Origin: JAHEKD01 sp965204695
Lineage (GTDB): Bacteria > Pseudomonadota > Gammaproteobacteria > Arenicellales > JAHEKD01
NCBI GenBank assembly: GCA_965204695.1
Contig: OZ242007.1
Span: forward strand, 3,658,001-3,722,000
Direction: 5' to 3'
Length of the DNA stretch: 64,000 nucleotides
Shown here piece by piece: positions 1 to 7,416 of this stretch. The number at the start of each line of letters is the position of its first letter. Positions within the stretch are counted from its first letter, which is position 1. The position numbers and the translations under genes were made by a program. The notes below the pieces were generated by a model, which made no database searches, was not told the origin of the DNA, and worked only from the letters and a program-made list of their open reading frames with translations.

Positions 1-185
1 AATGGCACTCCTCTGGCCTGCATCCATAACACAGGTGGGGCGCAAATGATCGCGATGAATGCTGACATCAAAAATGCAATGATCAGTGAACTGGCCGCTT
101 TGAAACCAGCAATTACAATGATAAAAGCAGCTAGCGCAAGCAGGACACGCAAACTAGTATTTGAGTTAGTGACATTCATAGACAT
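1..185 (-). CDS. AI-2E family transporter (PerM-like), N-terminal fragment
   Basis: Only the first 61 codons are in the window; the gene runs off the left edge. Read from the ATG at 185 on the minus strand it begins MSMNVTNSNTSLRVLLALAA, followed by a hydrophobic segment and the stretch AFIAIICAPPVLWMQARGVP. That pattern, two closely spaced membrane segments followed by a PP..W....GVP turn, is typical of the start of AI-2E/PerM family membrane transporters. A purine-rich GAAGAGAAAC precedes the ATG as a ribosome binding site. The family exports autoinducer-2 or other small solutes; the substrate here cannot be judged. The assignment is from recalled family pattern only. Confidence 0.7.
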   Translation of the reverse strand, partial: MSMNVTNSNTSLRVLLALAAFIIVIAGFKAASSLIIAFLMSAFIAIICAPPVLWMQARGVP

Positions 186-422
186 ATTTGTTTCTCTTCA
201 ATGATGAGTGAATGCTCTCACAATTAAGTAGCTTAATTATATGATCACATGAATCAAGTTCTGTAGAAAACTAAATAATCAAATGGTCAATTACCAGTCA
301 CTTCGATGATTGACTCTATAAAACATCCTACTTTGTTATTTTTATTCAATAGAGCAAACTATTCAGATATTCTCATGAGAATAGTTAAGTTTCGATTTGA
401 AAAGAAGCCGGAACCTGAACAA

Positions 423-635
423 ATGTATAAGTTTAGCTTTTTATTAGCGTTCGCTTTAGCGACTGAAGCCAGTTTTGACGTACATGCTGAAGCAGATTGG
501 GGTGGCTGCAAGAATACAGGAATTAGAGATGCGATATTGATCGAGTCAACTGATAAGGGCTGTTACGGTAAGCACTCCGGCTTTAGCCGGGGGAATCTAT
601 GGTTTCCCTTAATAAAGACAACGTCTGTTGCTTAA
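423..635 (+). CDS. Possible small secreted protein or gene remnant, unrecognised
   Basis: A 70-codon frame starts at an ATG at 423 (the frame is open from 306). The first 22 residues, MYKFSFLLAFALATEASFDV, look like a signal peptide ending near HAEA, followed by a short Cys-containing mature part (WGGC, KGCYG). It has no good ribosome binding site and its 3' end overlaps the 3' end of the convergent TetR gene by 53 bp, where a small CCGGC/GCCGG hairpin (577-590) also lies. No family is recognised. It may be a real small exported protein, a decayed gene, or chance; chance is not excluded. Confidence 0.2.
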   Translation: MYKFSFLLAFALATEASFDVHAEADWGGCKNTGIRDAILIESTDKGCYGKHSGFSRGNLWFPLIKTTSVA

Positions 636-1233
636 ACAGATTAAGGATTTTTTCTTCCGGATACTTATCTAGATAAAACAATGAACTAATAACGTCATTC
701 AGTTTGATGATATAAGTCGAAATGAACTCCAATTCTTCTTTTGAGGTACGAATGCCAATGTGCTGCATATATGTACTAAATTCTTGTACGAATGTGGATT
801 GATGAGATTGTTCCAGTTCTCTCAAATCAGGATAAAGTTGCATTGCTTTAAATAATTCACCTTCTAATATTTGCCGGTCTTTTTCCGACGTCCACTTTAG
901 ATAAAAGTGATCCAGCATTGCCTCAAATCTATCTATCGGATCCTTTATATCCTCTGGCATCTTAAAATTAGATAATTCTTGCAGAAAACTTTCCAACCAA
1001 TCTTTATAAAGTTGATACAAGATCGCCTGTTTATTTGGAAAATATTGATAGAGTGAGCCGACTGACATGCCGGCCTGCCTGGCAATATGATTGGTGGTCA
1101 GTTGGTTTAAACCATCGGAAATTAATAATTCACGAGCAGCACTGAGGATCTCTCCAACTTTTCTCTTTGAACGTTCCTGAGAAGGTGCTTTTCTAGGGCT
1201 GACCAGTTTTAATGCTGATGGTTTATTGGGCAT
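583..1233 (-). CDS. TetR/AcrR family transcriptional regulator
   Basis: A 216-residue protein. The N-terminal helix-turn-helix is clear at about residues 25-70: ILSAARELLISDGLNQLTTN, then HIARQAGMSVGSLYQYFPNK, which is the standard TetR recognition helix with its SLYQYF signature. The C-terminal two thirds is helical and family-variable, the usual ligand-binding and dimerisation part, and gives no ligand. The first 22 residues are a basic tail. The gene stands alone between the beta-barrel gene (same strand) and the left edge; the adjacent AI-2E transporter on the same strand could be a target but nothing in the sequence proves this. The start ATG at 1233 is the only sensible one. Confidence 0.9.
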   Translation of the reverse strand: MPNKPSALKLVSPRKAPSQERSKRKVGEILSAARELLISDGLNQLTTNHIARQAGMSVGSLYQYFPNKQAILYQLYKDWLESFLQELSNFKMPEDIKDPIDRFEAMLDHFYLKWTSEKDRQILEGELFKAMQLYPDLRELEQSHQSTFVQEFSTYMQHIGIRTSKEELEFISTYIIKLNDVISSLFYLDKYPEEKILNLFKQQTLSLLRETIDSPG

Positions 1234-1315
1234 TTAATTTAAGCGGCTCAAACTTGTATTGTTTTGCTAGTTTGAGGCCAAGAGTGTTGACTAAGCTAGT
1301 TTAAGGGTTTATGGA

Positions 1316-1383
1316 GTCAGAGTCGAATTAATAATACCAGCAAAATAGTGGATGATGTAATGGTTGTTTAATTCGACTCTGAC
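1316..1383. repeat. Perfect 16-bp inverted repeat, small MITE/REP-like element
   Basis: GTCAGAGTCGAATTAA at 1316-1331 is repeated exactly in inverted orientation at 1368-1383, with 36 bp between. The element lies in the gap between the TetR gene and the next gene. TCAGAGTC-GAATTAA palindromes of this kind are known beside REP-associated tyrosine transposases (RAYT, IS200-like) in gammaproteobacteria, so a non-autonomous mobile element is the likeliest reading. This is inference; no transposase is nearby. Confidence 0.6.
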
Positions 1384-1393
1384 CTTATGCACT

Positions 1394-1420
1394 CAACAAA
1401 AAAGCGCCCTTAGGCGCTTT
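1394..1420 (-). terminator. Rho-independent terminator of the beta-barrel gene
   Basis: An 8-bp stem AAAGCGCC/GGCGCTTT (1401-1408 with 1413-1420) with a CTTA loop. On the minus strand it is followed by TTTTTTGTTG. It lies about 30 bp downstream of the stop of the beta-barrel gene at 1448. Confidence 0.85.
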
Positions 1421-1447
1421 CAATACGGAGGTAGAAATTAATGATAA

Positions 1448-2071
1448 TTAGAATTCGAGCTTGACTCCAGCAGTTGCAAAGTCAACTTCGACGTCATCAT
1501 TATCAAGAATTCGGGAATACTCAGCGAATATGTTAACCATACCGAAATCTAGCTCAGCTCCAACTGCAGCAAAGGGTTCAGTACTGTCACGTTCTTCACT
1601 TATTGATAAACCAAAAGCACTGGCGGTTGCTTCACCATCTAGTCTAACTGCACCGCCTTTTAGGTATAGATCAACATAAGGTAACGGGATATTACCGATT
1701 AGAGATAAACCGTAAGCTTTTAAATCTAAATCCACATCAACATTAGGTACTCCTAAATCTGCAACAGCCTCTTGTAAAGAATCCTCAAATTCGCCGAAAT
1801 CATAGTACGCAGCTTCTAAACCAATCCAGTTAGTGAACATGACTCCAGCTCGAAAATTATAAGCATTATCACTATCATCAAAGTTCAATCTTGCATTATT
1901 GAACTCCTGGGAAGCGTCTGCCTTAATTCGACTTACACCCAAAGCGATAAAAAACCCAGAATCATCTTCAGCAGTATTATCTTGAAGTTCAAATGTGTTT
2001 TGAGCGATCGCCGAGGTCGAAATCAGCGCCGCGGCAGCAATAGCCAGTAGGGTAGGGGAGACTAATTTCAT
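1448..2071 (-). CDS. Outer membrane beta-barrel protein (OmpA/OmpW-like porin domain)
   Basis: About 207 residues. A signal peptide (MKLVSPTLLAIAAAALISTS, cleavage near AIA-Q) is followed by alternating beta-strand segments such as GFFIALGVSRIKAD, AYNFRAGVMFTNWIGLEAAY and NIFAEYSRI, ending with VDFATAGVKLEF, whose terminal Phe suits BAM recognition. This is the 8-stranded OmpA-like beta-barrel domain without a peptidoglycan-binding C-terminus. Two ATGs are adjacent at 2074 and 2071; the AAGGAG site is 6 nt from the second, so 2071 is preferred. A divergent gene at 2366 encodes a paralogue of the same design (shared FDDSDNAYNFRAG / FDDSDTAFGVRGG stretch), pointing to an old duplication with inversion. 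Confidence 0.85.
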   Translation of the reverse strand: MKLVSPTLLAIAAAALISTSAIAQNTFELQDNTAEDDSGFFIALGVSRIKADASQEFNNARLNFDDSDNAYNFRAGVMFTNWIGLEAAYYDFGEFEDSLQEAVADLGVPNVDVDLDLKAYGLSLIGNIPLPYVDLYLKGGAVRLDGEATASAFGLSISEERDSTEPFAAVGAELDFGMVNIFAEYSRILDNDDVEVDFATAGVKLEF

Positions 2072-2365
2072 CATTTACTCCTTGTCTTGATTCTTTGTTG
2101 TTGGTTGGCAACAAATGTTGCATAGACAAAACATTTTGATTGATTATACATGAATAATAGCTTAATAAAAATAATAGTTTAAAATATATTTTTAAAGTAA
2201 TTTATTAAAAAATAGAATAATATATTTTTAATTATTATGAACAATAAAATAGTATCTGCTGCCTTGATTTGAAGCGGAAAATTAATTGACAGTGATTTTT
2301 TTCAATGATTAAATTAATTTAACGAGTAATTGCTCGTAATTAAAACCAAGCTAAGGAGATGTACC

Positions 2366-2941
2366 ATGAAATTTTCACATTTAGTTTTAAATGGCGCTTT
2401 TGCGTCAGTTTTAGCCATCACTGCTACTCCACTTTCAGCTGATGATGATACTGGTTGGTTTATTGGCATTAGCGCCAATCGTGTTAGTGCTGATTTCGAA
2501 GATTCCAGCGATGTTGATTTTGATGACAGTGACACAGCATTTGGTGTGCGTGGTGGTTATATGTTCAATGATATCGTTGGAGTTGAAGCTGGATACCTTG
2601 ATCTGGGTGATTTTAGTGCAGATGGTGATCGTCCTGGAAACCGAATCGATTTAGATGCAGATGCATTTAGTCTTGGATTGGTGCTTAACTGGCGGGTTCA
2701 TCCTCTATTCGATTTATATGGCAAGCTCGGCGCTTACTATATTGATGTAAATTCTGATTCATCTGTTGCTGGGCAGGCATTGAGTGAAGGGGATTCACAG
2801 ACCGAGGCGTTTTACGCTGTTGGTGGTGAATGGGACCTGGGTCAGATCAATGTATTTGCTGAATTTTCTCAGGTCGATACCGATGTTAATGACCTGGCGA
2901 TTGATATTGTATCACTTGGCCTGAAGTATGAATTTCAATAA
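2366..2941 (+). CDS. Outer membrane beta-barrel protein, paralogue of the divergent gene
   Basis: 191 residues from the ATG at 2366, preceded by AAGGAG at 2353-2358; an upstream in-frame start at 2330 would add residues before a clear signal peptide and is rejected. Signal peptide MKFSHLVLNGAFASVLAITA, cleavage near LSA-DDD. The mature part has beta-strand repeats (GWFIGISANRVSADF, GYMFNDIVGVEAGYLDLGDF, INVFAEFSQ) and ends SLGLKYEFQ. It is the same family as the 1448-2071 gene. The 295-bp AT-rich divergent gap (2072-2365) must contain both promoters; no specific operator was recognised. A strong terminator follows directly. Confidence 0.85.
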   Translation: MKFSHLVLNGAFASVLAITATPLSADDDTGWFIGISANRVSADFEDSSDVDFDDSDTAFGVRGGYMFNDIVGVEAGYLDLGDFSADGDRPGNRIDLDADAFSLGLVLNWRVHPLFDLYGKLGAYYIDVNSDSSVAGQALSEGDSQTEAFYAVGGEWDLGQINVFAEFSQVDTDVNDLAIDIVSLGLKYEFQ

Positions 2942-2960
2942 TCAATCTCGATAACTGAAA

Positions 2961-2999
2961 ACAAAAAATACCCCGTAATGAAACGGGGTATTTTTTGTC
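2961..2999. terminator. Strong bidirectional rho-independent terminator
   Basis: AAAAAATACCCCG / CGGGGTATTTTTT with a 7-nt loop, A and T runs on both sides. It ends the beta-barrel gene and insulates the pqi operon that starts 38 bp downstream. Confidence 0.92.
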
Positions 3000-3037
3000 T
3001 ATATACGCAGTAAAAGGTCACTGCTAAACTTCCAGAA

Positions 3038-3646
3038 ATGAATTTAGACAACCACATTGCCTGCCACGAATGTGATCTAATCCATCAACGGCAGCTACTG
3101 GAAGAGGGCGAAACAGCCTATTGTCAGCGCTGTGGCGCAATACTTTATAGTGAAAAAGTCGATATGATAAATCGCTCTCTGGCTTTGAATTTAGCCGCAT
3201 TGTTTCTTTACTTAATTGCTATATCACTGCCCTTTTTGGGCATTGAAGCTAAAGGAATTGTGGTTGAGATTAATCTAATGCAATCGGTGACTGCTTTATA
3301 CCAGGAAAATATGAAAATTATGAGTGTGGTAGTTTGCATAGTTTTGCTGATTGTGCCGGCAGTGCGAATCCTTGGCATGCTGTGCGTATTAATTCCTTTA
3401 AAAATAAACAAAGTCCCGCCCCATTCGAAATGGACTTATCTTTTTGTTGAGTGGGTAGCGCCCTGGAATATGGTAGAAGTGTTTTTAATTGGTATTTTGG
3501 TTACATTTGTAAAACTGGGTGGTTTAGCCAAAATCCTGCTAGGTATTTCTTTCTGGGCATTTGTGGCGTTAGTAGTAGTAATCATAGCTTCAAATATCAG
3601 TGTTGATCGGCATCGATTCTGGGACCGATTGGATTCACCTGTATGA
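3038..3646 (+). CDS. pqiA: PqiA-like membrane protein, first half of a split PqiA
   Basis: 202 residues. The N-terminus has a zinc-ribbon pattern, CHEC (residues 10-13) and CQRC (29-32), followed by four membrane segments with the family stretches LALNLAALFLYLIAISLPF and WVAPWNMVEVFLIGILVTF. This corresponds to one of the two tandem domains of E. coli PqiA (about 417 residues). The next gene overlaps by 4 bp and supplies the second domain. PqiA is the inner-membrane partner of the MCE-tunnel protein PqiB and lipoprotein PqiC in lipid trafficking between the membranes. First gene of a four-gene operon. Confidence 0.88.
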   Translation: MNLDNHIACHECDLIHQRQLLEEGETAYCQRCGAILYSEKVDMINRSLALNLAALFLYLIAISLPFLGIEAKGIVVEINLMQSVTALYQENMKIMSVVVCIVLLIVPAVRILGMLCVLIPLKINKVPPHSKWTYLFVEWVAPWNMVEVFLIGILVTFVKLGGLAKILLGISFWAFVALVVVIIASNISVDRHRFWDRLDSPV

Positions 3647-4257
3647 CGGCCGGCAACCTACAAGAATTTGTTACAGCCCGGGAGTTAGGTTTATCTAGCT
3701 GTCATGTCTGCAGCCAATTATCCCCTGCAACTAAACATCAATGTCCACGCTGTCTGGCCCCCCTGCATCTACGAAAAACCGACTCATTACAACGATCCTG
3801 GGGCTTACTAATTACCGCGGCGTTGCTATACATTCCTGCCATGATGTTTCCAGTAACAACCGTAATGGCACTAGGTAATGTTCAAGCGAGTACCTTGATG
3901 GGCAGTGTAATTCATTTTATTGAAAGTGGTTCCTGGCCGATTGCATTGGTTATTTTTACGGCCAGTGTTGCTGTTCCGATTTTGAAAATTATCGGATTAG
4001 CTTATTTGCTGATCTCAGCACAAAGGAAACAAAAAACTAATCGAGTGCAACTGACCAAACTTTATCGTGTGGTCGAGCTGGTCGGTCGTTGGTCGATGAT
4101 TGATGTGTTCGTGGTGGCGATTCTAGTTGCGTTGGTACAAATAGGTGTTTTTATAAATATTATTCCAGGATTAGGTATCTTGGCGTTTACTGGTGTGGTT
4201 GTGGTAACCATGTTTGCCGCAATGCAATTTGATCCGCGATTAATTTGGGATGAGTGA
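3643..4257 (+). CDS. pqiA: PqiA-like membrane protein, second half of a split PqiA
   Basis: 204 residues; its ATG overlaps the stop of the preceding gene (ATGA). It repeats the domain plan of its neighbour: CHVC (20-23) and CPRC (34-37) zinc ribbon, a run with SLQRSWGLLITAALLYIPAM, and then the characteristic VGRWSMIDVFVVAILVALVQ, which is the paraquat-inducible protein A signature. Splitting of PqiA into two proteins occurs in several gammaproteobacteria, so this is probably ancestral rather than a frameshift. The overlap means the two halves are translationally coupled and presumably made in equal amounts. Confidence 0.88.
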   Translation: MTAGNLQEFVTARELGLSSCHVCSQLSPATKHQCPRCLAPLHLRKTDSLQRSWGLLITAALLYIPAMMFPVTTVMALGNVQASTLMGSVIHFIESGSWPIALVIFTASVAVPILKIIGLAYLLISAQRKQKTNRVQLTKLYRVVELVGRWSMIDVFVVAILVALVQIGVFINIIPGLGILAFTGVVVVTMFAAMQFDPRLIWDE

Positions 4258-5866
4258 TATGGCAGAACAGACAAAACACACGCAAGCAATAGTGAAGAAA
4301 TCGAAAAAGATTTCTATGGTCTGGTTTATTCCAATTTTGGCATTAGCTTTGGGTGCTTGGCTGGTCTATAAAAGTGAACGGGATCAAGGGCCGTTAATTA
4401 CTATTTCCTTCGATACGGCAGCAGGGCTTGAAGCTGGAAAAACCCAGATCAAGTACAAAGAAGTACAACTCGGTATTGTTGAAGCAATTGATTTGAAAAA
4501 GGATCTTACAGGTGTAGTAGTTTCAGCGAGAATGGACAAAGAAACTACCCCATATTTAAACGAAAACACTAAATTTTGGGTCGTTAAGCCAAGAGTCGGA
4601 ATTGGAGGAATATCAGGACTAGGAACATTGTTGTCAGGTGCGTATATCGGTATCGATTCGAGCGAAGATGGTAAGCAGGCATCGAGTTTTGTTGGTCTGG
4701 AGAATCCGCCACCGCGTGACCATAATATTGATGGAACCGATATTTCATTGATCGCTGAGGAACCGGGATCGTTGCACGCGGGCAGCCCAATTTATTATAA
4801 ACAGTTCCATGTTGGTCAAATCGACAGTGTGGAATTGTCAGAAGATTTTAATAATGTGAATATAAAAGCGTTTGTTGAAGCGCCTTACGATGAATTATTG
4901 AATCAAAATTCTAGTTTTTGGAATGTCAGTGGAGTCTCGGCCGAATTGGGTGCAAACGGTATTTCTGTACAAATGCAGTCAATCGAGAGCTTGATTTCAG
5001 GTGGTATTGCTTTTGATTCACCGGCGGTGATTGATGATCGGCCTTTTGTTGCCAGTGAAAAATTATTCAGGCTTTATGAAAATAAGAATGAGGTTGGCCA
5101 AAAAACCTATGCGGACAAGGAGTTCTTTATTTTGAACTTTGACCAGTCGATTCGAGGTCTAAGTGTCGGTGCGCCGGTTGACTATAGAGGCATACAAATC
5201 GGCCAGGTGATCAGTATTGATGTGCAATATGATGAACAGCAGGATGAACTCTTTATCCCGGTTTTAATCGAAGTGGAACCTGAAAGAGCGGGGATGCCGG
5301 CTGAAGATGAAAATTTGACAATCGAACAGGAAATTGAGCAATTTCAGGAGTTTTTGGATAATGGCTTTCGTGCCAAATTGCAAAGTGGTAATTTATTAAC
5401 CGGACAGTTGTTTGTATCGCTGGATATCGTTGAAAATGCGGAACCTGTGAAGGCTGAAATGTTTAATGGTTATCCGGAAATACCAACCATCTCAACTGAT
5501 CTGGGCCAAATCACGCAGAATTTCAATGAGATATTGGAGAAAGTAAATAAGCTGGAAATCGAAAAAATAGTAGAGAATGTGGATGGGGTGGTCACCGAGC
5601 TACGTCAATTACTTGGCGATACTGACAAGGAAATTGTTGCTCTACTAGATGGTGTGGGCAATACATTAAACGGTGTAGATCGAACACTGAGAGATGCTCG
5701 ACAGCTTATGCAAGGTTTAGATGAGGATTCAATTACACGTTATGAACTTAATGTTTTGTTCAAGGAAATTCAGGAAGCTGCCAGGTCAGTTAGAACTTTG
5801 GTTGAAACCATCGAAGAAAATCCGAGTTCAGTTATATTTGGTAAATCAAATCAGGGAGAGCGTTAA
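4250..5866 (+). CDS. pqiB: PqiB-like MCE-domain intermembrane lipid transport protein
   Basis: 538 residues, close to E. coli PqiB (546). One N-terminal transmembrane helix (about 20-45) is followed by three MCE domains: near 50-140 (FDTAAGLEAGKTQIKYKEVQ), 160-230 (PGSLHAGSPIYYKQFHVGQI) and 295-400 (FDQSIRGLSVGAPVDYRGIQ), then a long C-terminal helical part (about 420-525) that in PqiB forms the coiled-coil needle. It spans the periplasm as a hexameric lipid tunnel. The first ATG overlaps the preceding gene by 8 bp; a second ATG at 4259 is also possible. Confidence 0.92.
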   Translation: MSDMAEQTKHTQAIVKKSKKISMVWFIPILALALGAWLVYKSERDQGPLITISFDTAAGLEAGKTQIKYKEVQLGIVEAIDLKKDLTGVVVSARMDKETTPYLNENTKFWVVKPRVGIGGISGLGTLLSGAYIGIDSSEDGKQASSFVGLENPPPRDHNIDGTDISLIAEEPGSLHAGSPIYYKQFHVGQIDSVELSEDFNNVNIKAFVEAPYDELLNQNSSFWNVSGVSAELGANGISVQMQSIESLISGGIAFDSPAVIDDRPFVASEKLFRLYENKNEVGQKTYADKEFFILNFDQSIRGLSVGAPVDYRGIQIGQVISIDVQYDEQQDELFIPVLIEVEPERAGMPAEDENLTIEQEIEQFQEFLDNGFRAKLQSGNLLTGQLFVSLDIVENAEPVKAEMFNGYPEIPTISTDLGQITQNFNEILEKVNKLEIEKIVENVDGVVTELRQLLGDTDKEIVALLDGVGNTLNGVDRTLRDARQLMQGLDEDSITRYELNVLFKEIQEAARSVRTLVETIEENPSSVIFGKSNQGER

Positions 5867-6456
5867 TGAAAATGAACGTTAAAAACTTAACCGTAATCTG
5901 TTTGCTATTTGTCCTTTCTGCATGCGCTGGTAAACCAACTGTTGGTCCGGATTATTACCTACTAAGCTCAAGCAACCTGGCTTCACAAGCGCTGAAATTA
6001 AAACCATTTAAACTTGCTGTAGGCCCGATTGATGTGCCCATCCACCTGGATCGTGAAGGCATTGTGACTCATGAAAATCAAAACCAGTTGACTTATGCTG
6101 ATAATCATCGTTGGGCGGAACCGTTGAATGAAAATTTGACTAAAGCATTACATGCTGATTTGGCGCAATTATTGCCTAAGCAACAGCTTATTGATTTCCC
6201 ATATCGGCAGTCGAATCGTCCTGATTATCAGCTTTCCGTAAGCATCGAAAAGTTCGGTTATTTAAGTGAAGGAAAAGTTGTCTTAATGGCACGTAGCACC
6301 ATAGTTAACGCCAAAGGTAAACAACTTGATTCCAGTTATATTAATTTGGAGCGCTCAGGTATAGCTAAAGATCATGGTTTAATTGTAAGCACCATGAGTG
6401 AACTGCTGGGAGAAATGGCGGTGCAACTTGCTAGTAAGTTATCGGACAAGGTTTAA
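5866..6456 (+). CDS. pqiC: PqiC-like outer-membrane lipoprotein (ABC-type auxiliary component)
   Basis: 196 residues. The lipoprotein signal ends with LSACAG, lipidated Cys at residue 20 or 21. The mature part has the PqiC/ABC_trans_aux pattern: PDYYLLSSS, KLAVGPIDVPIHLDREGIVT, then HRWAEPLNENLTKALHADLA and a final helix. PqiC docks the PqiB needle at the outer membrane. The start overlaps the pqiB stop (TAATG), and a second Met three residues in is an alternative start. No terminator hairpin is evident after it. Confidence 0.9.
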   Translation: MKMNVKNLTVICLLFVLSACAGKPTVGPDYYLLSSSNLASQALKLKPFKLAVGPIDVPIHLDREGIVTHENQNQLTYADNHRWAEPLNENLTKALHADLAQLLPKQQLIDFPYRQSNRPDYQLSVSIEKFGYLSEGKVVLMARSTIVNAKGKQLDSSYINLERSGIAKDHGLIVSTMSELLGEMAVQLASKLSDKV

Positions 6457-6750
6457 CGGTACTTTGTTATTCCGATTGAACGGTAGTGAATAAAGGAATC
6501 AACGGCTTTTCTAACGTCTCAGTAAGTTCAAATGCCATTATCTCTGTTCAAAAAGTAAGTTAAGTACAACCGGTCCTCTAGCCCCGGCTTTTCATTGCTA
6601 CTATGCGTAAGTCGGAGTACAAGTCCGTTTTAATACACATCTTAATAAGTTTACTACCTATTGAATTAACTGGGACCTAAGAAATGTCAGTGATCCCTCG
6701 ATCACTAGGCTTTTATACCGAATGGGTGCGGGATGACAAAAATGTATTTT
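6457..6750. other. Gene-free gap with degenerate dispersed-repeat sequence
   Basis: 294 bp between the pqi operon and the convergent gene at 6751. It contains a weathered version of the repeat seen at 17.5, 22.7 and 61.9 kb (GTTATTCCGATTGAACGGTA at about 6467, ending AAAGGAATC) and a second piece resembling the ATCCCTCG...GGGATGAC form near 6690-6735. No open reading frame or convincing terminator was seen. Confidence 0.4.
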
Positions 6751-7416
6751 TTAAGTCGATAATTGTTTCAAAGACAACCGCTTGTAGATCCTGCCATTAG
6801 TCGGACAAACTGGAGAACGATGTAATTCTTTCTCTTTAAATACACTGATCTCGATATCATATTGATCCAGCTGACCAATAATAAGCGGCACAGTGACGTA
6901 CTCATTATTGCTGTAGCGGTAGCGTTTTTCGATTAAAAAATTCTCAATACCACGCCAATTTAACTCATCAGTAATCAGTGCGGCACTGCTACTGAATAGA
7001 TGCAATTCAATTGGTGACTTTTCAAGGTTGATTCCCTTGACCAAATTGCCAGTCAGTCGTGGTTGGAAATCTGCCAAAATTTCCAGCATGTCGATAGCAG
7101 CGGTGATTTGTCCATTGTCGGATTGCTTTGCTTTGTTTGATTCGAATAACTGCAAACGATTTTGTAAGGCAAATTCAATTTCTTCATTGGTCGGTAAGAA
7201 TGTGTTTGACTTCAGATGCAGGGATTCACAAGCACGCAGCTTGGCTTTGTGATAATCACGGATGCCATCTTCTTGAATAATGCGGGCGGCGTGTTCACAA
7301 ATTTGTTGACGCTGAAATTCCATAAAGCCAGGAGCATTGCTTAATTTCTTGGCCTTTTTTCTTGGTTTAGCTGGTTTTCTGGTAAATTTTAATTTGCCAA
7401 TTGGGTTAGTGTTCAT
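6751..7416 (-). CDS. Conserved protein downstream of penicillin-binding protein 1A, function unknown
   Basis: 221 residues. A very basic N-terminal tail (PIGKLKFTRKPAKPRKKAKK) precedes a helical segment (MEFQRQQICEHAARIIQEDG) and a mixed alpha/beta part containing FQPRLTGNLVKGI and PIELHLFSSS. The latter stretch is reminiscent of small nucleotidyltransferase-like proteins, but the assignment is a guess from pattern only. The start overlaps the stop of the PBP1A gene by one base, so the two are transcribed and probably translated together. No membrane segment or signal peptide is present; the product should be cytoplasmic. Confidence 0.6.
   Translation of the reverse strand: MNTNPIGKLKFTRKPAKPRKKAKKLSNAPGFMEFQRQQICEHAARIIQEDGIRDYHKAKLRACESLHLKSNTFLPTNEEIEFALQNRLQLFESNKAKQSDNGQITAAIDMLEILADFQPRLTGNLVKGINLEKSPIELHLFSSSAALITDELNWRGIENFLIEKRYRYSNNEYVTVPLIIGQLDQYDIEISVFKEKELHRSPVCPTNGRIYKRLSLKQLST

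Noticed and set aside
3038..4257. Frameshift in a single pqiA gene
   Set aside because: Both halves have complete zinc-ribbon starts and a clean ATGA overlap, as in other species with two PqiA genes.
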